Shown here: piece after piece, positions 8,432 through 18,112 of the stretch
Numbering within the stretch: position 1 is the first letter of the stretch
How the letters are laid out: every line of letters begins with the position of its first letter
Source of the DNA: Planctomycetaceae bacterium
Lineage (GTDB): Bacteria; Planctomycetota; Planctomycetia; Pirellulales; Pirellulaceae
Reading direction: 5' to 3'
Assembly: GCA_018660825.1 (NCBI GenBank)
Contig: JABJJO010000039.1
Location: 1 to 61,436 of the forward strand
DNA length: 61,436 nucleotides
Notes under the pieces: model-generated
What the model was told of the DNA's origin: nothing
The model's input: only the letters and a program-made list of their open reading frames with translations
Database searches by the model: none
Program-made: the position numbers and the translations under genes

Positions 8432-9898
8432 ATGCGTTGCCAGCGAGTAGTCGATATTTCTCTTGTTCTTTGTCTAATCTTTTTCGCACAATCCACCCAT
8501 CAAGCACGTGGACAGACGAAACCTTTGAACATCCTCTTCATTGCAGTGGATGACTTACGACCAGAACTGGGGTGCTATGGGTCCGATTATGCAGACACAC
8601 CCTCCATTGACGCGTTAGCTCGTTCGTCGACATTGTTTGTCAACCACTTTGTCCAAGTCCCCACTTGTGGCGCATCGCGGTACGCTCTACTCACTGGTAG
8701 AAGTCCATTGCAATCCGGTGTAACCCGCAGCAACGGCGCGTTGTATGGTGGCGCTACGGCGATTTCCAAAACAGAGCTTGCTGTCGCACAAACGCTGCCG
8801 GAACTTTTCCGCCGCAGCGGTTACCAAACGACCTGCATTGGAAAGATCTCCCACACCGCCGATGGCCGCGTATACCAATACAACGGCGCCGGTGACGGGC
8901 GACCCGAATTGCCGCATGCGTGGGATGACCTTCCCACGCCTTTTGGTGCGTGGAAACGGGGATGGGGAATTTTCTTTGCGTATAACAATGGCCATCACCG
9001 CGAAGACGGGCAGGGGCATAAGGATGTTATGCAGTTTGAAGCTGTTGAGGATGCCGACTTGCCCGATGGCTTGTTGGCGGAAACCGCCATCACTCGATTA
9101 GCCCAATACAGCAAAAGTTCACAACCGTTTTTTTTGGGTCTGGGGTTCTTTAAACCCCACCTTCCGTTTGTGGCCACCAAAGGCGACTGGGATGCATTTG
9201 CTGACGTCCAAATTCCTCCACCTCCCTATCCGAACAAACCCGCTAGCAAACACTATCACGGTAGCGGTGAATTTTTTAAATATACGTTTCCATTCTCCAA
9301 AACGAGACCGCTCGATGACCGGAAAATCCATGATTTACGCCGGGCATATCTTGCCTGCGTGCGCTATACCGATCGCCAAGTAGGTAAGGTACTTTTGGCG
9401 CTTAAACAATATGGATTGGCCGACAACACCATAGTCGTCCTGTGGGGTGATCACGGATGGAATTTGGGTGATAGTCACATGTGGGCTAAACACGCCCCGT
9501 TCGAACGGGCCGTCCGCAGCCCGTTGATAATTAACGTCCCAGGCGTGACGTCCGGCAAAACAAGCACGTCGTTAGTGGAGACCATCGACATTTACCCCAC
9601 ACTTCTTGCGCTCGCAAAACCAACATTCCAGCAAACCCAGCACCAACTGGACGGGAAGGACATGACACCGATCCTCAGAAATCCGACGGCGACGGTTCGC
9701 GAGGCAGCGTTAAGTTTCTGGGGTAAGGCCGTCAGTGTGAGAACGGACCGTTTTCGGTTGATTACATCCAAGGTCGACGGGCATTACACGAATTTCGAAC
9801 TGTTTGATGAAACCACTGGTTTTGATCCGGTTCGAAACCTGGCGAATGAGAACATGCCCGTCGTCCAACAATTATTAGGGCATATACCTGACAATTAG
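8432..9898 (+). CDS. Sulfatase, iduronate-2-sulfatase-like
   Basis: A 488-residue exported sulfatase of the formylglycine-dependent S1 family. The start is taken at ATG 8432, where a signal peptide begins (MRCQRVVDISLVLCLIFF, cut near QARG); an in-frame ATG at 8339 would add 31 residues lying before the signal and close to the terminator. The metal-binding start AVDDLRPELGCYG, the formylglycine motif CGASR (an Ala variant of CxPSR, common among iduronate-sulfatase-like members), GKISH, FKPHLPF and the metal-binding WGDHGWNLGDSHMWAKH are all present. It probably cleaves sulfate from a polysaccharide in the periplasm after Cys-to-formylglycine modification; the substrate is unknown. No maturase gene is in the window. 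Confidence 0.93.
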   Translation: MRCQRVVDISLVLCLIFFAQSTHQARGQTKPLNILFIAVDDLRPELGCYGSDYADTPSIDALARSSTLFVNHFVQVPTCGASRYALLTGRSPLQSGVTRSNGALYGGATAISKTELAVAQTLPELFRRSGYQTTCIGKISHTADGRVYQYNGAGDGRPELPHAWDDLPTPFGAWKRGWGIFFAYNNGHHREDGQGHKDVMQFEAVEDADLPDGLLAETAITRLAQYSKSSQPFFLGLGFFKPHLPFVATKGDWDAFADVQIPPPPYPNKPASKHYHGSGEFFKYTFPFSKTRPLDDRKIHDLRRAYLACVRYTDRQVGKVLLALKQYGLADNTIVVLWGDHGWNLGDSHMWAKHAPFERAVRSPLIINVPGVTSGKTSTSLVETIDIYPTLLALAKPTFQQTQHQLDGKDMTPILRNPTATVREAALSFWGKAVSVRTDRFRLITSKVDGHYTNFELFDETTGFDPVRNLANENMPVVQQLLGHIPDN

Positions 9899-10010
9899 GA
9901 TCAGCGGAACATCGCCGAGTATATCACGGAAAATTGGGGACCCTTCAACCTGCAAAGATTCGTTACAATAAACTTAGATTAGTCGTTAACAATACAGAGG
10001 AATAACACAG

Positions 10011-11480
10011 ATGAGATCGTTGATAAATTCCTCGGAGGTTAAATGCCAATCGTGTTTCTTTGTAGTTATGTTTTTCATTGGCACGTTCCTTCCTAGTCTC
10101 TACCCCCAGTCCACAGCAGCGGAGTTTAAGAAACCGTACAACGTGCTATTCATAATCTCTGATGATCTTACCTATACGGCACTGTCCTGTTATGGAAACA
10201 ACGTTTGTCACACTCCCAATATCGATGCGATAGCAGCTACGGGCACTCGCTTTACTCGAGCCTATTGCCAAGGCACCTATTGCGGACCGTCCCGCGCGTC
10301 ATTCATGTCAGGGTATTACCCTCATGCTACGGGAATGTTGGGTTACAAAACTCCGCGACCGGCCATCGGTGATCGAGCCATGTGGGCCGAGCACTTCAAG
10401 GACAATGGCTTTTACACCGCTCGCGTTTCCAAAATCTTCCATATGGGAGTGCCTGGTGGAATAGAAGCCGGGACGGACGGGGCGGATGATCCGCGCTGTT
10501 GGACCGAGCGGTTTAATAGCCAAGGCCCCGAGTGGAAAGCGCCAGGTCTGGGTTGGACACTAGAGGGCAACCCGGACGACAGGTTACCCGTGAAGGGCGG
10601 CAACACATTCGTTGTGGTGGAAGCTGATGGTGGCGATCTTGCCCACTCCGACGGCCGAACGGCGGCCAAAGCGTGCGAGATTATCGCGGCACATAAAGAC
10701 GATTCATTTTTCTTGGGTGTCGGCTTCGTGCGGCCCCATGTTCCGTTCGTCGCGCCCAAGAAATATTACGAACCGTATCCATATTCCGAAATGTTGTTGC
10801 CGGAAAAAGTGTCCGGCGATTGGGACGATATACCGGCCGCGGGAATCAACTACAAGACTAGCAAAAATATGCAAATGAACGTTCCCAAACAACGTAAAGC
10901 AGTGGGCGGGTATTACGCATCAGTCGCCTATATGGATGCGCAGGTCGGTAAGGTGATGACCGCATTGAAAAAAGCCGGCATCGAAGATCGAACGATTGTC
11001 ATTTTCACAAGCGACCATGGATACCATCTTGGTGAACACGATTTCTGGGCCAAGGTGAGTTTGCATGAAGAATCAGTCCGTGTGCCCTTGATAATCAGCG
11101 TCCCAGGAAAAAAACCCGCCATCTGTAACTCATTCATTGAACTGCTTGACCTCTACCCGACTTTATCGAGCCTCTGTGGCTTAGAAGTGCCGAACCGCCT
11201 GCAGGGCAAGGACATTTCGGGAATGCTTAGTGATCCAACTCTGCAAGTACGTAAAACAGCGTTTACGGTCAACGGCCGTGGCTTTTTGTTGCGCGATCAA
11301 GATTGGGCTTATATTCAATACGCGGAAGATGCATCGAAGGGAATTGAATTGTTCGACATGCATCAGGACCCACAGCAGTACACCAACTTAGCCGGCGATC
11401 AAAAATATGCCAAAATCGTCACAGGATTCAAAGAACAGCTCAAGGCAAAACTCGCGGCAGTGCGTGACAACGATCTGTAG
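10011..11480 (+). CDS. Sulfatase (formylglycine-dependent)
   Basis: A 489-residue exported sulfatase, distantly similar to the one ending 112 bases upstream. An AGAGGA ribosome site precedes ATG 10011. The N-terminus is a long signal region with a hydrophobic core (FFVVMFFIGTFL) cut near STAA. Family motifs: ISDDLTYTALSCYGN, the formylglycine site CGPSR, GYYPHATG, VRPHVPF, and SDHGYHLGEHDFWAK with conserved metal ligands and Lys. The two adjacent sulfatases suggest use of a sulfated polysaccharide. Its last 41 bases overlap the 3' end of the nitrite reductase gene on the other strand. Confidence 0.93.
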   Translation: MRSLINSSEVKCQSCFFVVMFFIGTFLPSLYPQSTAAEFKKPYNVLFIISDDLTYTALSCYGNNVCHTPNIDAIAATGTRFTRAYCQGTYCGPSRASFMSGYYPHATGMLGYKTPRPAIGDRAMWAEHFKDNGFYTARVSKIFHMGVPGGIEAGTDGADDPRCWTERFNSQGPEWKAPGLGWTLEGNPDDRLPVKGGNTFVVVEADGGDLAHSDGRTAAKACEIIAAHKDDSFFLGVGFVRPHVPFVAPKKYYEPYPYSEMLLPEKVSGDWDDIPAAGINYKTSKNMQMNVPKQRKAVGGYYASVAYMDAQVGKVMTALKKAGIEDRTIVIFTSDHGYHLGEHDFWAKVSLHEESVRVPLIISVPGKKPAICNSFIELLDLYPTLSSLCGLEVPNRLQGKDISGMLSDPTLQVRKTAFTVNGRGFLLRDQDWAYIQYAEDASKGIELFDMHQDPQQYTNLAGDQKYAKIVTGFKEQLKAKLAAVRDNDL

Positions 11481-14460
11481 GGGTATCCCCTTGTCGGCAA
11501 GCGGCAGAACAATTCGGTACCGTAGCCAACGAGGGTGCTAATTTGGCCGCACGCGGCAAGTTCAATTGGACATCATCACCCACCACCCTAGCGTCGAATA
11601 CACTGATCGAATAATCCTCTTGCTGCATCGATTCACCCGTCTCCAAACTGAAGGTCTTCTTGTGCATTGGACAAGCGATCTTGGCAACGCCATTTTGATC
11701 ACCAAGTATACCTCGTGACAAAACGAATGAACGCTTGTGCGGACACATGTTTTGACATGCATACCATCGGTCACCCTCGGCTGACTGAAAGATCGCAAGC
11801 TGCACGTCGCCATACTTAACCACCGCGCCGGCATCAAGTGGAAAGTCCCATTTCTTACCCACCGTCACCCAAGACATCTCACCCGGGATTTCAATGGACT
11901 CAACGAGCGGCAACTCCAACGGATTTTTTTGCCAATCATCCGGACGATTTTGGCCCCGTTGAGTAATGATTTCTATTCCTAGTTCATTGTCGTCGCTGTT
12001 GACAAATTGCTTGAACCACTTTCGCTTTTTCGGATCATTGACCACCGTGGCCCACTCACATTGGTACGTGTCAATTAGAAACTTCATCTGCTCTTCAAGC
12101 TCGTCAACAATTCCCAGAGAATCTTCAATCACCACTTTTCTCAAGTACTCGACACCGCCGTCCAGGCCCTGTATCCATATCGACGTCCGGGTCAATTTAT
12201 CAGCGGTTTGGATATAGTACATCAGGAAACGATCGAGGTATCGTATTGCTGTCGCTTCGTCTAAATCAGTGGCCAGTAAGTCTGCGTGTCGCGGGGTGGC
12301 GCCACCATTGCCACCCACATACAGGTTGTACCCATTTTCCGTTGCAATCAGTCCAAAATCTTTGCTTTGTGCTTCTGCGCATTCGCGCGTACACCCCGAT
12401 ACGCCCCCCTTAAGTTTATGCGGCGAGCGAATTCCTCGATATCGTTTTTCGATGCGAATCGCTAAGCCCACACTATCCTGCACTCCGTATCGGCACCACG
12501 TCGTTCCGACACAACTTTTCACTGTTCGCAACGATTTCCCATAAGCATGCCCGCTCTCAAAACCGGCAGCCACAAGTTCTTCCCAAATATCCGGCAATTG
12601 ATGTCCCTCGGCCCCAAACAGATCGATTCGCTGTCCTCCCGTTATCTTGGTGTAGAGTTTATATTTTTTGGCTACCTGGCCCAGCACAATGAGTTTATCT
12701 GGCGTTATTTCACCGCCGGGAACTCGCGGAACAATTGAAAACAGACCGCCGCGTTGCATATTGGCGAGAAAACGATCGTTAGTGTCGAGCAACGCCGAGT
12801 GGTCTAATACGTGCTCATTCCAGAGGCTGGCAAAGATCGAAGCAGCCGTCGGTTTGCATACTTCGCACCCGACCGCAGCGCCGGAGCCACACTCGCTCAA
12901 CAACTTCTCAAAGGTTTTGATGCCCTTGATTTTCGAAATCTCCATTAACTCTTGTCGCGAATACTCAAAATGATCACAGAGTGTGTTGCTGACGACCGCG
13001 CCCATTGCTGACAATTGGGCATTGACGATGCTCTCAACCGCCGGGACACATCCACCACAACCAGCACCGGCCGATGTACATTCTTTAACATCCGACGCTG
13101 AGCGAGCCTTTTCCGTGGAAATGGCGTTTTTGATGTCACGTTGTGTAACATTGTTACACAAACAAATCGTGCATGAATCGGCGTCGCCGTCAACAGAACT
13201 ACTGTCATTTGATTGTTTACCAAGCATCACTTCTTGCGGCGTCAACGCCAATGCTACATCCGACTGATACAACAATACTAATTTATTAAAATCCGATACG
13301 TTGCCCACCAGAATACCGCCTAGCAACTTTGTTGTGTCTGCGGAAAAGAACAATTTACGATAGACCCCGGCAAACGGATCTTCATAGACTAGTGATCGTA
13401 CATCATTTTGATGACCATCAATTTCACCGAAGCTAGCGACGTCCACACCCAACAACTTGAGTTTGGTCGACAATTCGCTACCATGATATCCGCCTGCCTT
13501 ACCGCATAAGTGTCTCGCGGCCACCTCGGCCATTTCGTACCCTGGTCGCACCAAGCCATACACCATCCCCGCGTGTTCTGCCACTTCGCCAATCGCATAA
13601 ATATTCGGATCACTAGATTGCAGATTGTCGTTGACAACCACACCTCCGCGTTGACCAACCATCAATGAACAATCTCGCGCAAGTTCATCTCGAGGTCGAA
13701 TCCCCGCCGATACGATAACCATATCGACATCGATCGACGGCTTATCCACGAATTGCAACCCCGTTACTCGACCATTCCCCAACACTGCCGACGTCGCGTG
13801 ACCAAGATGAACAGTCAGACCAAGTTTATTAATCTTATCAACCAAATGTCGAGACCCAGCATCATCTAACTGTCGGGGCATCAATCGGGGAGCAAACTCG
13901 ATAATTTCCGTATTTAACCCTAAGTCATTGACCGCCCGCGCTGCCTCTAAACCCAATAAGCCGCCGCCTATTACCGCCGCGGTTTTTTTGCCTTTGGAAT
14001 ACTCGACCAACTCCTGCAGATCTTCAATCGTTCGATATGCAAATACTCCTTCTTTGTCCATCCCCGGAACCGGTGGAACAAAAGGTGACGAACCTGTCGC
14101 GAGTACTACTCGGTCATAAGAAATTTCAACCCCGCTGCTGGACAATACGATCTGTTTTTGCCGGTCTATTTTTATCGCTTTAATCCCGATAAATAACCTG
14201 ATACCGTTGTCGCGGTACCATTGCTCACTGGTCAACATTAAATTTTCAGGGTCTCTCGTATCAAAGAATCGAGTTAAGCCCACGCGATCATAAGCCACTC
14301 GTGGTTCCTCGCAAAAGGTCACGATCTCGAACCGGTCTCTCTCGTTCATGCCAATCAACTTCTGGCAAAAATGGTGGCCGACCATTCCGTTTCCGATCAC
14401 GACAATTTTTTGTCTCGCTGGCGGTTTATGGGGTTCACTATTGATGTTTGATTCGATCAT
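11440..14460 (-). CDS. nirB: Assimilatory nitrite reductase, NirB-NirD fusion
   Basis: A 1006-residue fusion. Residues about 18-330 are the FAD/NAD(P)H oxidoreductase part (VIGNGMVGHHF, ATGSSPFVPP, VIGGGLLGLEAA). A BFD-like [2Fe-2S] domain follows (CTICLCNN ... CGGC) with a second, weaker copy (GCEVC). Next comes the sirohaem/[4Fe-4S] nitrite reductase part (SCVGTTWCRYG and GGVSGCTRECAEA). The last about 120 residues are a NirD-type Rieske domain with CPH and CPMH ligands. Usual NirB is about 840 residues and NirD is a separate protein of about 110, so the two are fused here. It reduces nitrite to ammonium in the cytoplasm. The start codon ATG shares ATGA with the stop of the transporter gene upstream, so the two are translationally coupled. 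Confidence 0.95.
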   Translation of the reverse strand: MIESNINSEPHKPPARQKIVVIGNGMVGHHFCQKLIGMNERDRFEIVTFCEEPRVAYDRVGLTRFFDTRDPENLMLTSEQWYRDNGIRLFIGIKAIKIDRQKQIVLSSSGVEISYDRVVLATGSSPFVPPVPGMDKEGVFAYRTIEDLQELVEYSKGKKTAAVIGGGLLGLEAARAVNDLGLNTEIIEFAPRLMPRQLDDAGSRHLVDKINKLGLTVHLGHATSAVLGNGRVTGLQFVDKPSIDVDMVIVSAGIRPRDELARDCSLMVGQRGGVVVNDNLQSSDPNIYAIGEVAEHAGMVYGLVRPGYEMAEVAARHLCGKAGGYHGSELSTKLKLLGVDVASFGEIDGHQNDVRSLVYEDPFAGVYRKLFFSADTTKLLGGILVGNVSDFNKLVLLYQSDVALALTPQEVMLGKQSNDSSSVDGDADSCTICLCNNVTQRDIKNAISTEKARSASDVKECTSAGAGCGGCVPAVESIVNAQLSAMGAVVSNTLCDHFEYSRQELMEISKIKGIKTFEKLLSECGSGAAVGCEVCKPTAASIFASLWNEHVLDHSALLDTNDRFLANMQRGGLFSIVPRVPGGEITPDKLIVLGQVAKKYKLYTKITGGQRIDLFGAEGHQLPDIWEELVAAGFESGHAYGKSLRTVKSCVGTTWCRYGVQDSVGLAIRIEKRYRGIRSPHKLKGGVSGCTRECAEAQSKDFGLIATENGYNLYVGGNGGATPRHADLLATDLDEATAIRYLDRFLMYYIQTADKLTRTSIWIQGLDGGVEYLRKVVIEDSLGIVDELEEQMKFLIDTYQCEWATVVNDPKKRKWFKQFVNSDDNELGIEIITQRGQNRPDDWQKNPLELPLVESIEIPGEMSWVTVGKKWDFPLDAGAVVKYGDVQLAIFQSAEGDRWYACQNMCPHKRSFVLSRGILGDQNGVAKIACPMHKKTFSLETGESMQQEDYSISVFDARVVGDDVQLNLPRAAKLAPSLATVPNCSAACRQGDTPTDRCHALPRVLP

Positions 14461-15815
14461 TTTACTAATCCTAGAGATCCCTGAGAAATACTGATATTAC
14501 TTTTCGTCTTGGTGATCGATTTCATCGCTTCCCGTTCCGCTTCTGGTGAAAATCGTATCGCCAGCGCAAAAACCGAACAGGCAATCACACACAATCCCAG
14601 TAGCAAGAATATTTGAGGCCATTGCGTGACCTCCTGTTTAAACATAAACCCAACAATCACCGCTCCGGCGTTACCTCCGGCCCCCACAATTCCAGCCACG
14701 GTGCCCACGGACTTGGTCTTGATAAACGGAACGACCGCAAACGTCGCCCCGTTTGCCATTTGGACAAAGAGGCCAAAGCACAACAAGGCTCCCAAAGCAA
14801 AGCCAACAATTCGCATTTGTGAAAAGCACATCAAAGCGATGCCTTCCAGAAACAGCGCACTGAACAACCACATTACCCGACCGCGTAAGCCCCACCGCAG
14901 GCCGCATCGATCGCCGAGCATTCCGCCGGTCGTCCTGGCGAACAGATTTAACAAGCCGTAAGAACCTGCAATCAGTCCGGCCTGTGACAACGACAGATTA
15001 AAAGTTTCGCCAAAATACAGCGCACCAATGTTGATCATGGTTAGTTCAACGCCAAAGCAACACCCGTATATCAAAAACAAAACCCAGACCCGCGGGTCCG
15101 AGACAACTTTCCGCAACACTTGTGCGCCATCTACCGATTTCTTATCGACCTCAAACCGTCGTAATTCCGTAAAATTTCCGTCGGGAGCGTCTTGTGTTAG
15201 GAAGTAGTAAGCGATTCCTGCGATTACGCAAAACACGCCAGCAATCACCATTACCAATCTCCAACTTAATGACTCGCTTAGTCCGCAGGCTCCAGTCAAC
15301 ACGCCAAACGCCAGCGGCATAACCATATTCGCAACCCCGCCTCCAAGATTGCCCCACCCAGCCGAGGTGGCGTTGGCGGTACCCACGATGTTCGGCGCAA
15401 ACATAATCGTCGTGTGGTATTGGGTGATTACAAAAGATGCACCAATCGCACCGATCAGCAGTCGAAATATCAAAAACGACACGTAACCATTGCTTAAAGC
15501 GATGCCAAATACTGGAATAGACCCCAACACCAATAACCAACTGTAGGTTAAGCGAGGGCCAATTTGGTCACAAACCCATCCCATCAAAAAGCGAGCTAAA
15601 ACGGTAATGCCAACCGAAGCGATAACCGTATTGCCGACCTGGCTAGCGGTCAGTGAGAATTCACGTTTGATGACTAGCATCAAAGGCGCGATGCCGAACC
15701 ACGCAAAGAAGCATAGAAAAAAGGCTATCCACGACAAATGAAATACGCGAATCTGGGGCTTTGTAAATTTTAATAGGTCTCGCCATAGTACTGGCGATTG
15801 ATTCTCAATCTGCAT
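14457..15815 (-). CDS. Nitrate/nitrite transporter, NNP family (MFS)
   Basis: A 452-residue major facilitator with about 12 membrane segments and the NNP-family glycine-rich signature in TM5 (SAGWGNLGGGVANMVMPL) and a second one (GIVGAGGNAGAVIVGFMF) in the C-terminal half. Length and motifs fit NarK/NasA-type nitrate or nitrite porters. It is the first gene of a minus-strand pair and overlaps the nitrite reductase start by four bases (ATGA). It should import nitrate for the reductase genes that diverge from it. Confidence 0.93.
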   Translation of the reverse strand: MQIENQSPVLWRDLLKFTKPQIRVFHLSWIAFFLCFFAWFGIAPLMLVIKREFSLTASQVGNTVIASVGITVLARFLMGWVCDQIGPRLTYSWLLVLGSIPVFGIALSNGYVSFLIFRLLIGAIGASFVITQYHTTIMFAPNIVGTANATSAGWGNLGGGVANMVMPLAFGVLTGACGLSESLSWRLVMVIAGVFCVIAGIAYYFLTQDAPDGNFTELRRFEVDKKSVDGAQVLRKVVSDPRVWVLFLIYGCCFGVELTMINIGALYFGETFNLSLSQAGLIAGSYGLLNLFARTTGGMLGDRCGLRWGLRGRVMWLFSALFLEGIALMCFSQMRIVGFALGALLCFGLFVQMANGATFAVVPFIKTKSVGTVAGIVGAGGNAGAVIVGFMFKQEVTQWPQIFLLLGLCVIACSVFALAIRFSPEAEREAMKSITKTKSNISISQGSLGLVK

Positions 15816-16414
15816 CTTCGTAGTGTTCTATTTCTTATGTAAGTTACCAAGTGGTCGCAACAAAGATGCTACGTCGCCTGTCGTCTTCGCGTTATGGGCC
15901 AACAATTCTGCGGCCTGTTCTCTCGAACAACGGTGCATTAGTGCAAACAGCGTGCCAAGTATTCCCTGGCTGGGTACTTAACACTAGATCAAAAAACCAG
16001 AAACCGCACGCCGAAGGACAATGGACGCGGTTTGATACACAATTTGAAACGCTCAAAATGGTATCGAGACAGCATCATCTGGGTCCTCTAAGACGGTCCG
16101 AGAAATACGGTAACAGACCCCACTACAAACTCACGAATACTATTGAGATCCCCGCCTTGGATAAAATTGATTAGAAACATTTGCACTTAATCTGAACAAC
16201 CGTGCCCTTTATTTAGGCACGCTCGGATCTTTAACAAACTGAAACCATGTTCCTCCGCGTTTCAATAACCGTACTTGTTACCGTATTACCGCCATATGGC
16301 TCACGACTAAATGGACAATCCGGTAATTACCCATCAGTTGACTCGATGTGGTACGAGGTTTGCATACTTAGATCCGGACCGGCCGACAATTTTCCAATAC
16401 CAACCAAAGTAAAC
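15816..16414. other. Divergent control region between the transporter and the reductase genes
   Basis: About 600 bases between the start of the transporter gene (minus) and the chosen start of the DmsBC-like gene (plus). It must hold both promoters of the nitrate cluster. An open frame at 15851-16174 (107 codons) has no recognisable domain, is rich in Arg and Ser, and is not called as a gene. A short perfect hairpin is at 16201-16221. No clear sigma-factor box can be claimed. Confidence 0.6.
16201..16221 (+). promoter_or_regulatory. Leader hairpin upstream of the DmsBC-like gene
   Basis: CGTGCC (16201-16206) pairs perfectly with GGCACG (16216-16221) around a nine-base AT-rich loop. No T-run follows, so it is not a standard terminator. 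It sits in the leader of the nitrate reductase operon and might be part of an RNA-based or protein-binding control site; that is only a guess. Confidence 0.35.
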
Positions 16415-18109
16415 ATGCCTTCGTCTCCCTCCGACTTCGTTGCCAGCTTGATAAGTGCACAACAATCGCTCACCGCCGTGGAATTTTTTGGCCAGCGGGT
16501 TGCGGAAACGACCGCAGCCTTACACGGTCAATATTATACGGATTTGATTCCGTTAGACTCTCCGCAAGAGGGCCAGCAGTACGCTTTCGAAGTGGACCTC
16601 GACAAGTGCACAGGTTGCAAGTCATGCGTGGCAGCCTGCCATTCACTCAATGGACTCGACGACAGCGAAGCCTGGCGCAAAGTAGGCTCACTGGTGGGTG
16701 GCACCACCGAATTACCTGTTTTGCAGCACGTAACCACTGCCTGTCACCATTGTCTCGAACCTGCCTGCGCGGACGGCTGTCCCGTAAACGCATATGAAAA
16801 ACTTCCGGAAACTGGAATAGTTGTACATTTGGACGATCAATGTATTGGTTGTCAGTACTGCCTGTTTACCTGCCCCTACGGAGTGCCCACCTATAATCCC
16901 GACAAGGGAATCGTGCGTAAATGCGATATGTGCCACGATCGTCTACTAGCGAATGAGGCACCAGCATGCGTACAAGCCTGCCCGCAACACGCGATTCGCA
17001 TTGTCATATCCGAGGAAGCGGATACTATCGCCAATGCCCAAGCCAATCAGTTTTTGCCCACCGCACCGGCACCAGACTATACTCTGCCCACGACACACTA
17101 CAAAACAACCAAACCGCTCCCTCGAAACCTCCTTGCCGCGGATTTCTACGTCGGTAGACCTCAACACGCCCATTGGCCACTAGTTACGATGCTGATACTG
17201 ACCCAACTCTCGGTGGGAACATTTGTGATGCTACACTCTTTCAGTTGGATGCTAGTACTGTTAGGCGCATCAGCAAACACCGTGCGCAACCATAACGCAT
17301 TAATTGATCAAATGGGAGAATGGCCCGTGATCATGACACTAACGCTGGGAATGCTAGGGCTCATCTCTTCCGTACAACATCTCGGTCGTCCGTTGTTTGC
17401 TTTTCGGTCGATTCTGGGAATACGGCGTTCTTGGCTGAGTCGCGAAATTGTCGCCTTTGGCGTCTTCGCGGTCCTTGCCAGTGCCGATACGGTTCTAACA
17501 ATTTTTACAGAATCATCTGCCGACAAACACCATCCGTTGCAGTGGGCTGCGATCTTGGTCGGCATATTCGCCGTAGTCTGCTCCATCATGGTCTACGTCG
17601 ACACACCACGCTTATTGTGGAGCCCATTTTTTACTACGAGCCGATTTGGACTGACAGCGATTCTGCTCAGCCTACCAACTACGCTGTTGTTACTTTCCAC
17701 AATGGCCGCGTTGGCACCGAAAATATCAGTCAGTACAATCATGTCCCAATACAGCGCCCCAATATGCCGTGGGCTTATTTTCACGACGTCCTTAAAACTC
17801 GTACTAGAGGCCCGCATCTTCATCCACCTTCGAGATCGTACGCTTAATCCACTCAAACGGTCCGCGCAATTACTTACCACAAACCTATTTGCGATCGTAA
17901 TATTGCGATTCGCTGTCGCTTTGATTGGGGGTGTTGCTATGCCATTTGTCTTACTGACCCAAAACACGTCTACCGCAGGCCGAGGATTCGATTCTATCTT
18001 CTTCATTGCGATTACGTTACTTCTTTGGATCCTGTTGCTGGTCGGTGAATTTGCGGAACGTTATCTCTTTTTTACATCCGTTGCCACCCCCCGAATGCCA
18101 GGAACCTAA
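16415..18109 (+). CDS. DmsB-DmsC-like fusion: four-cluster ferredoxin plus membrane anchor
   Basis: A 564-residue protein from ATG 16415. The frame is open back to 16247, but the extra 56 residues look non-coding (low similarity to any domain, Pro/Ser-rich), so the shorter start is preferred with moderate confidence. Residues about 60-240 contain four ferredoxin cysteine groups (CTGCKSCVAACH, CHHCLEPACADGCP, CIGCQYCLFTCPYG, CDMC ... CVQACP), as in DmsB. From about residue 295 to the end there are about eight membrane segments resembling the DmsC quinol-binding anchor. In DMSO reductases these are two proteins. The catalytic gene begins three bases downstream. The fusion probably passes electrons from membrane quinol to the nitrate reductase, replacing the ferredoxin or NADH donor usual for assimilatory enzymes. 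Confidence 0.88.
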   Translation: MPSSPSDFVASLISAQQSLTAVEFFGQRVAETTAALHGQYYTDLIPLDSPQEGQQYAFEVDLDKCTGCKSCVAACHSLNGLDDSEAWRKVGSLVGGTTELPVLQHVTTACHHCLEPACADGCPVNAYEKLPETGIVVHLDDQCIGCQYCLFTCPYGVPTYNPDKGIVRKCDMCHDRLLANEAPACVQACPQHAIRIVISEEADTIANAQANQFLPTAPAPDYTLPTTHYKTTKPLPRNLLAADFYVGRPQHAHWPLVTMLILTQLSVGTFVMLHSFSWMLVLLGASANTVRNHNALIDQMGEWPVIMTLTLGMLGLISSVQHLGRPLFAFRSILGIRRSWLSREIVAFGVFAVLASADTVLTIFTESSADKHHPLQWAAILVGIFAVVCSIMVYVDTPRLLWSPFFTTSRFGLTAILLSLPTTLLLLSTMAALAPKISVSTIMSQYSAPICRGLIFTTSLKLVLEARIFIHLRDRTLNPLKRSAQLLTTNLFAIVILRFAVALIGGVAMPFVLLTQNTSTAGRGFDSIFFIAITLLLWILLLVGEFAERYLFFTSVATPRMPGT

Positions 18110-18112
18110 TCT

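Noticed and set aside
15851-16174. A 107-codon plus-strand open frame between the divergent nitrate genes
   Set aside because: No domain, no ribosome site, Arg/Ser-rich composition, and it occupies the region expected to hold two promoters.
16247-16414. N-terminal extension of 56 codons for the DmsBC-like gene
   Set aside because: The translated part resembles no DmsB sequence and the usual start of the ferredoxin domain is matched by ATG 16415; kept only as an alternative.
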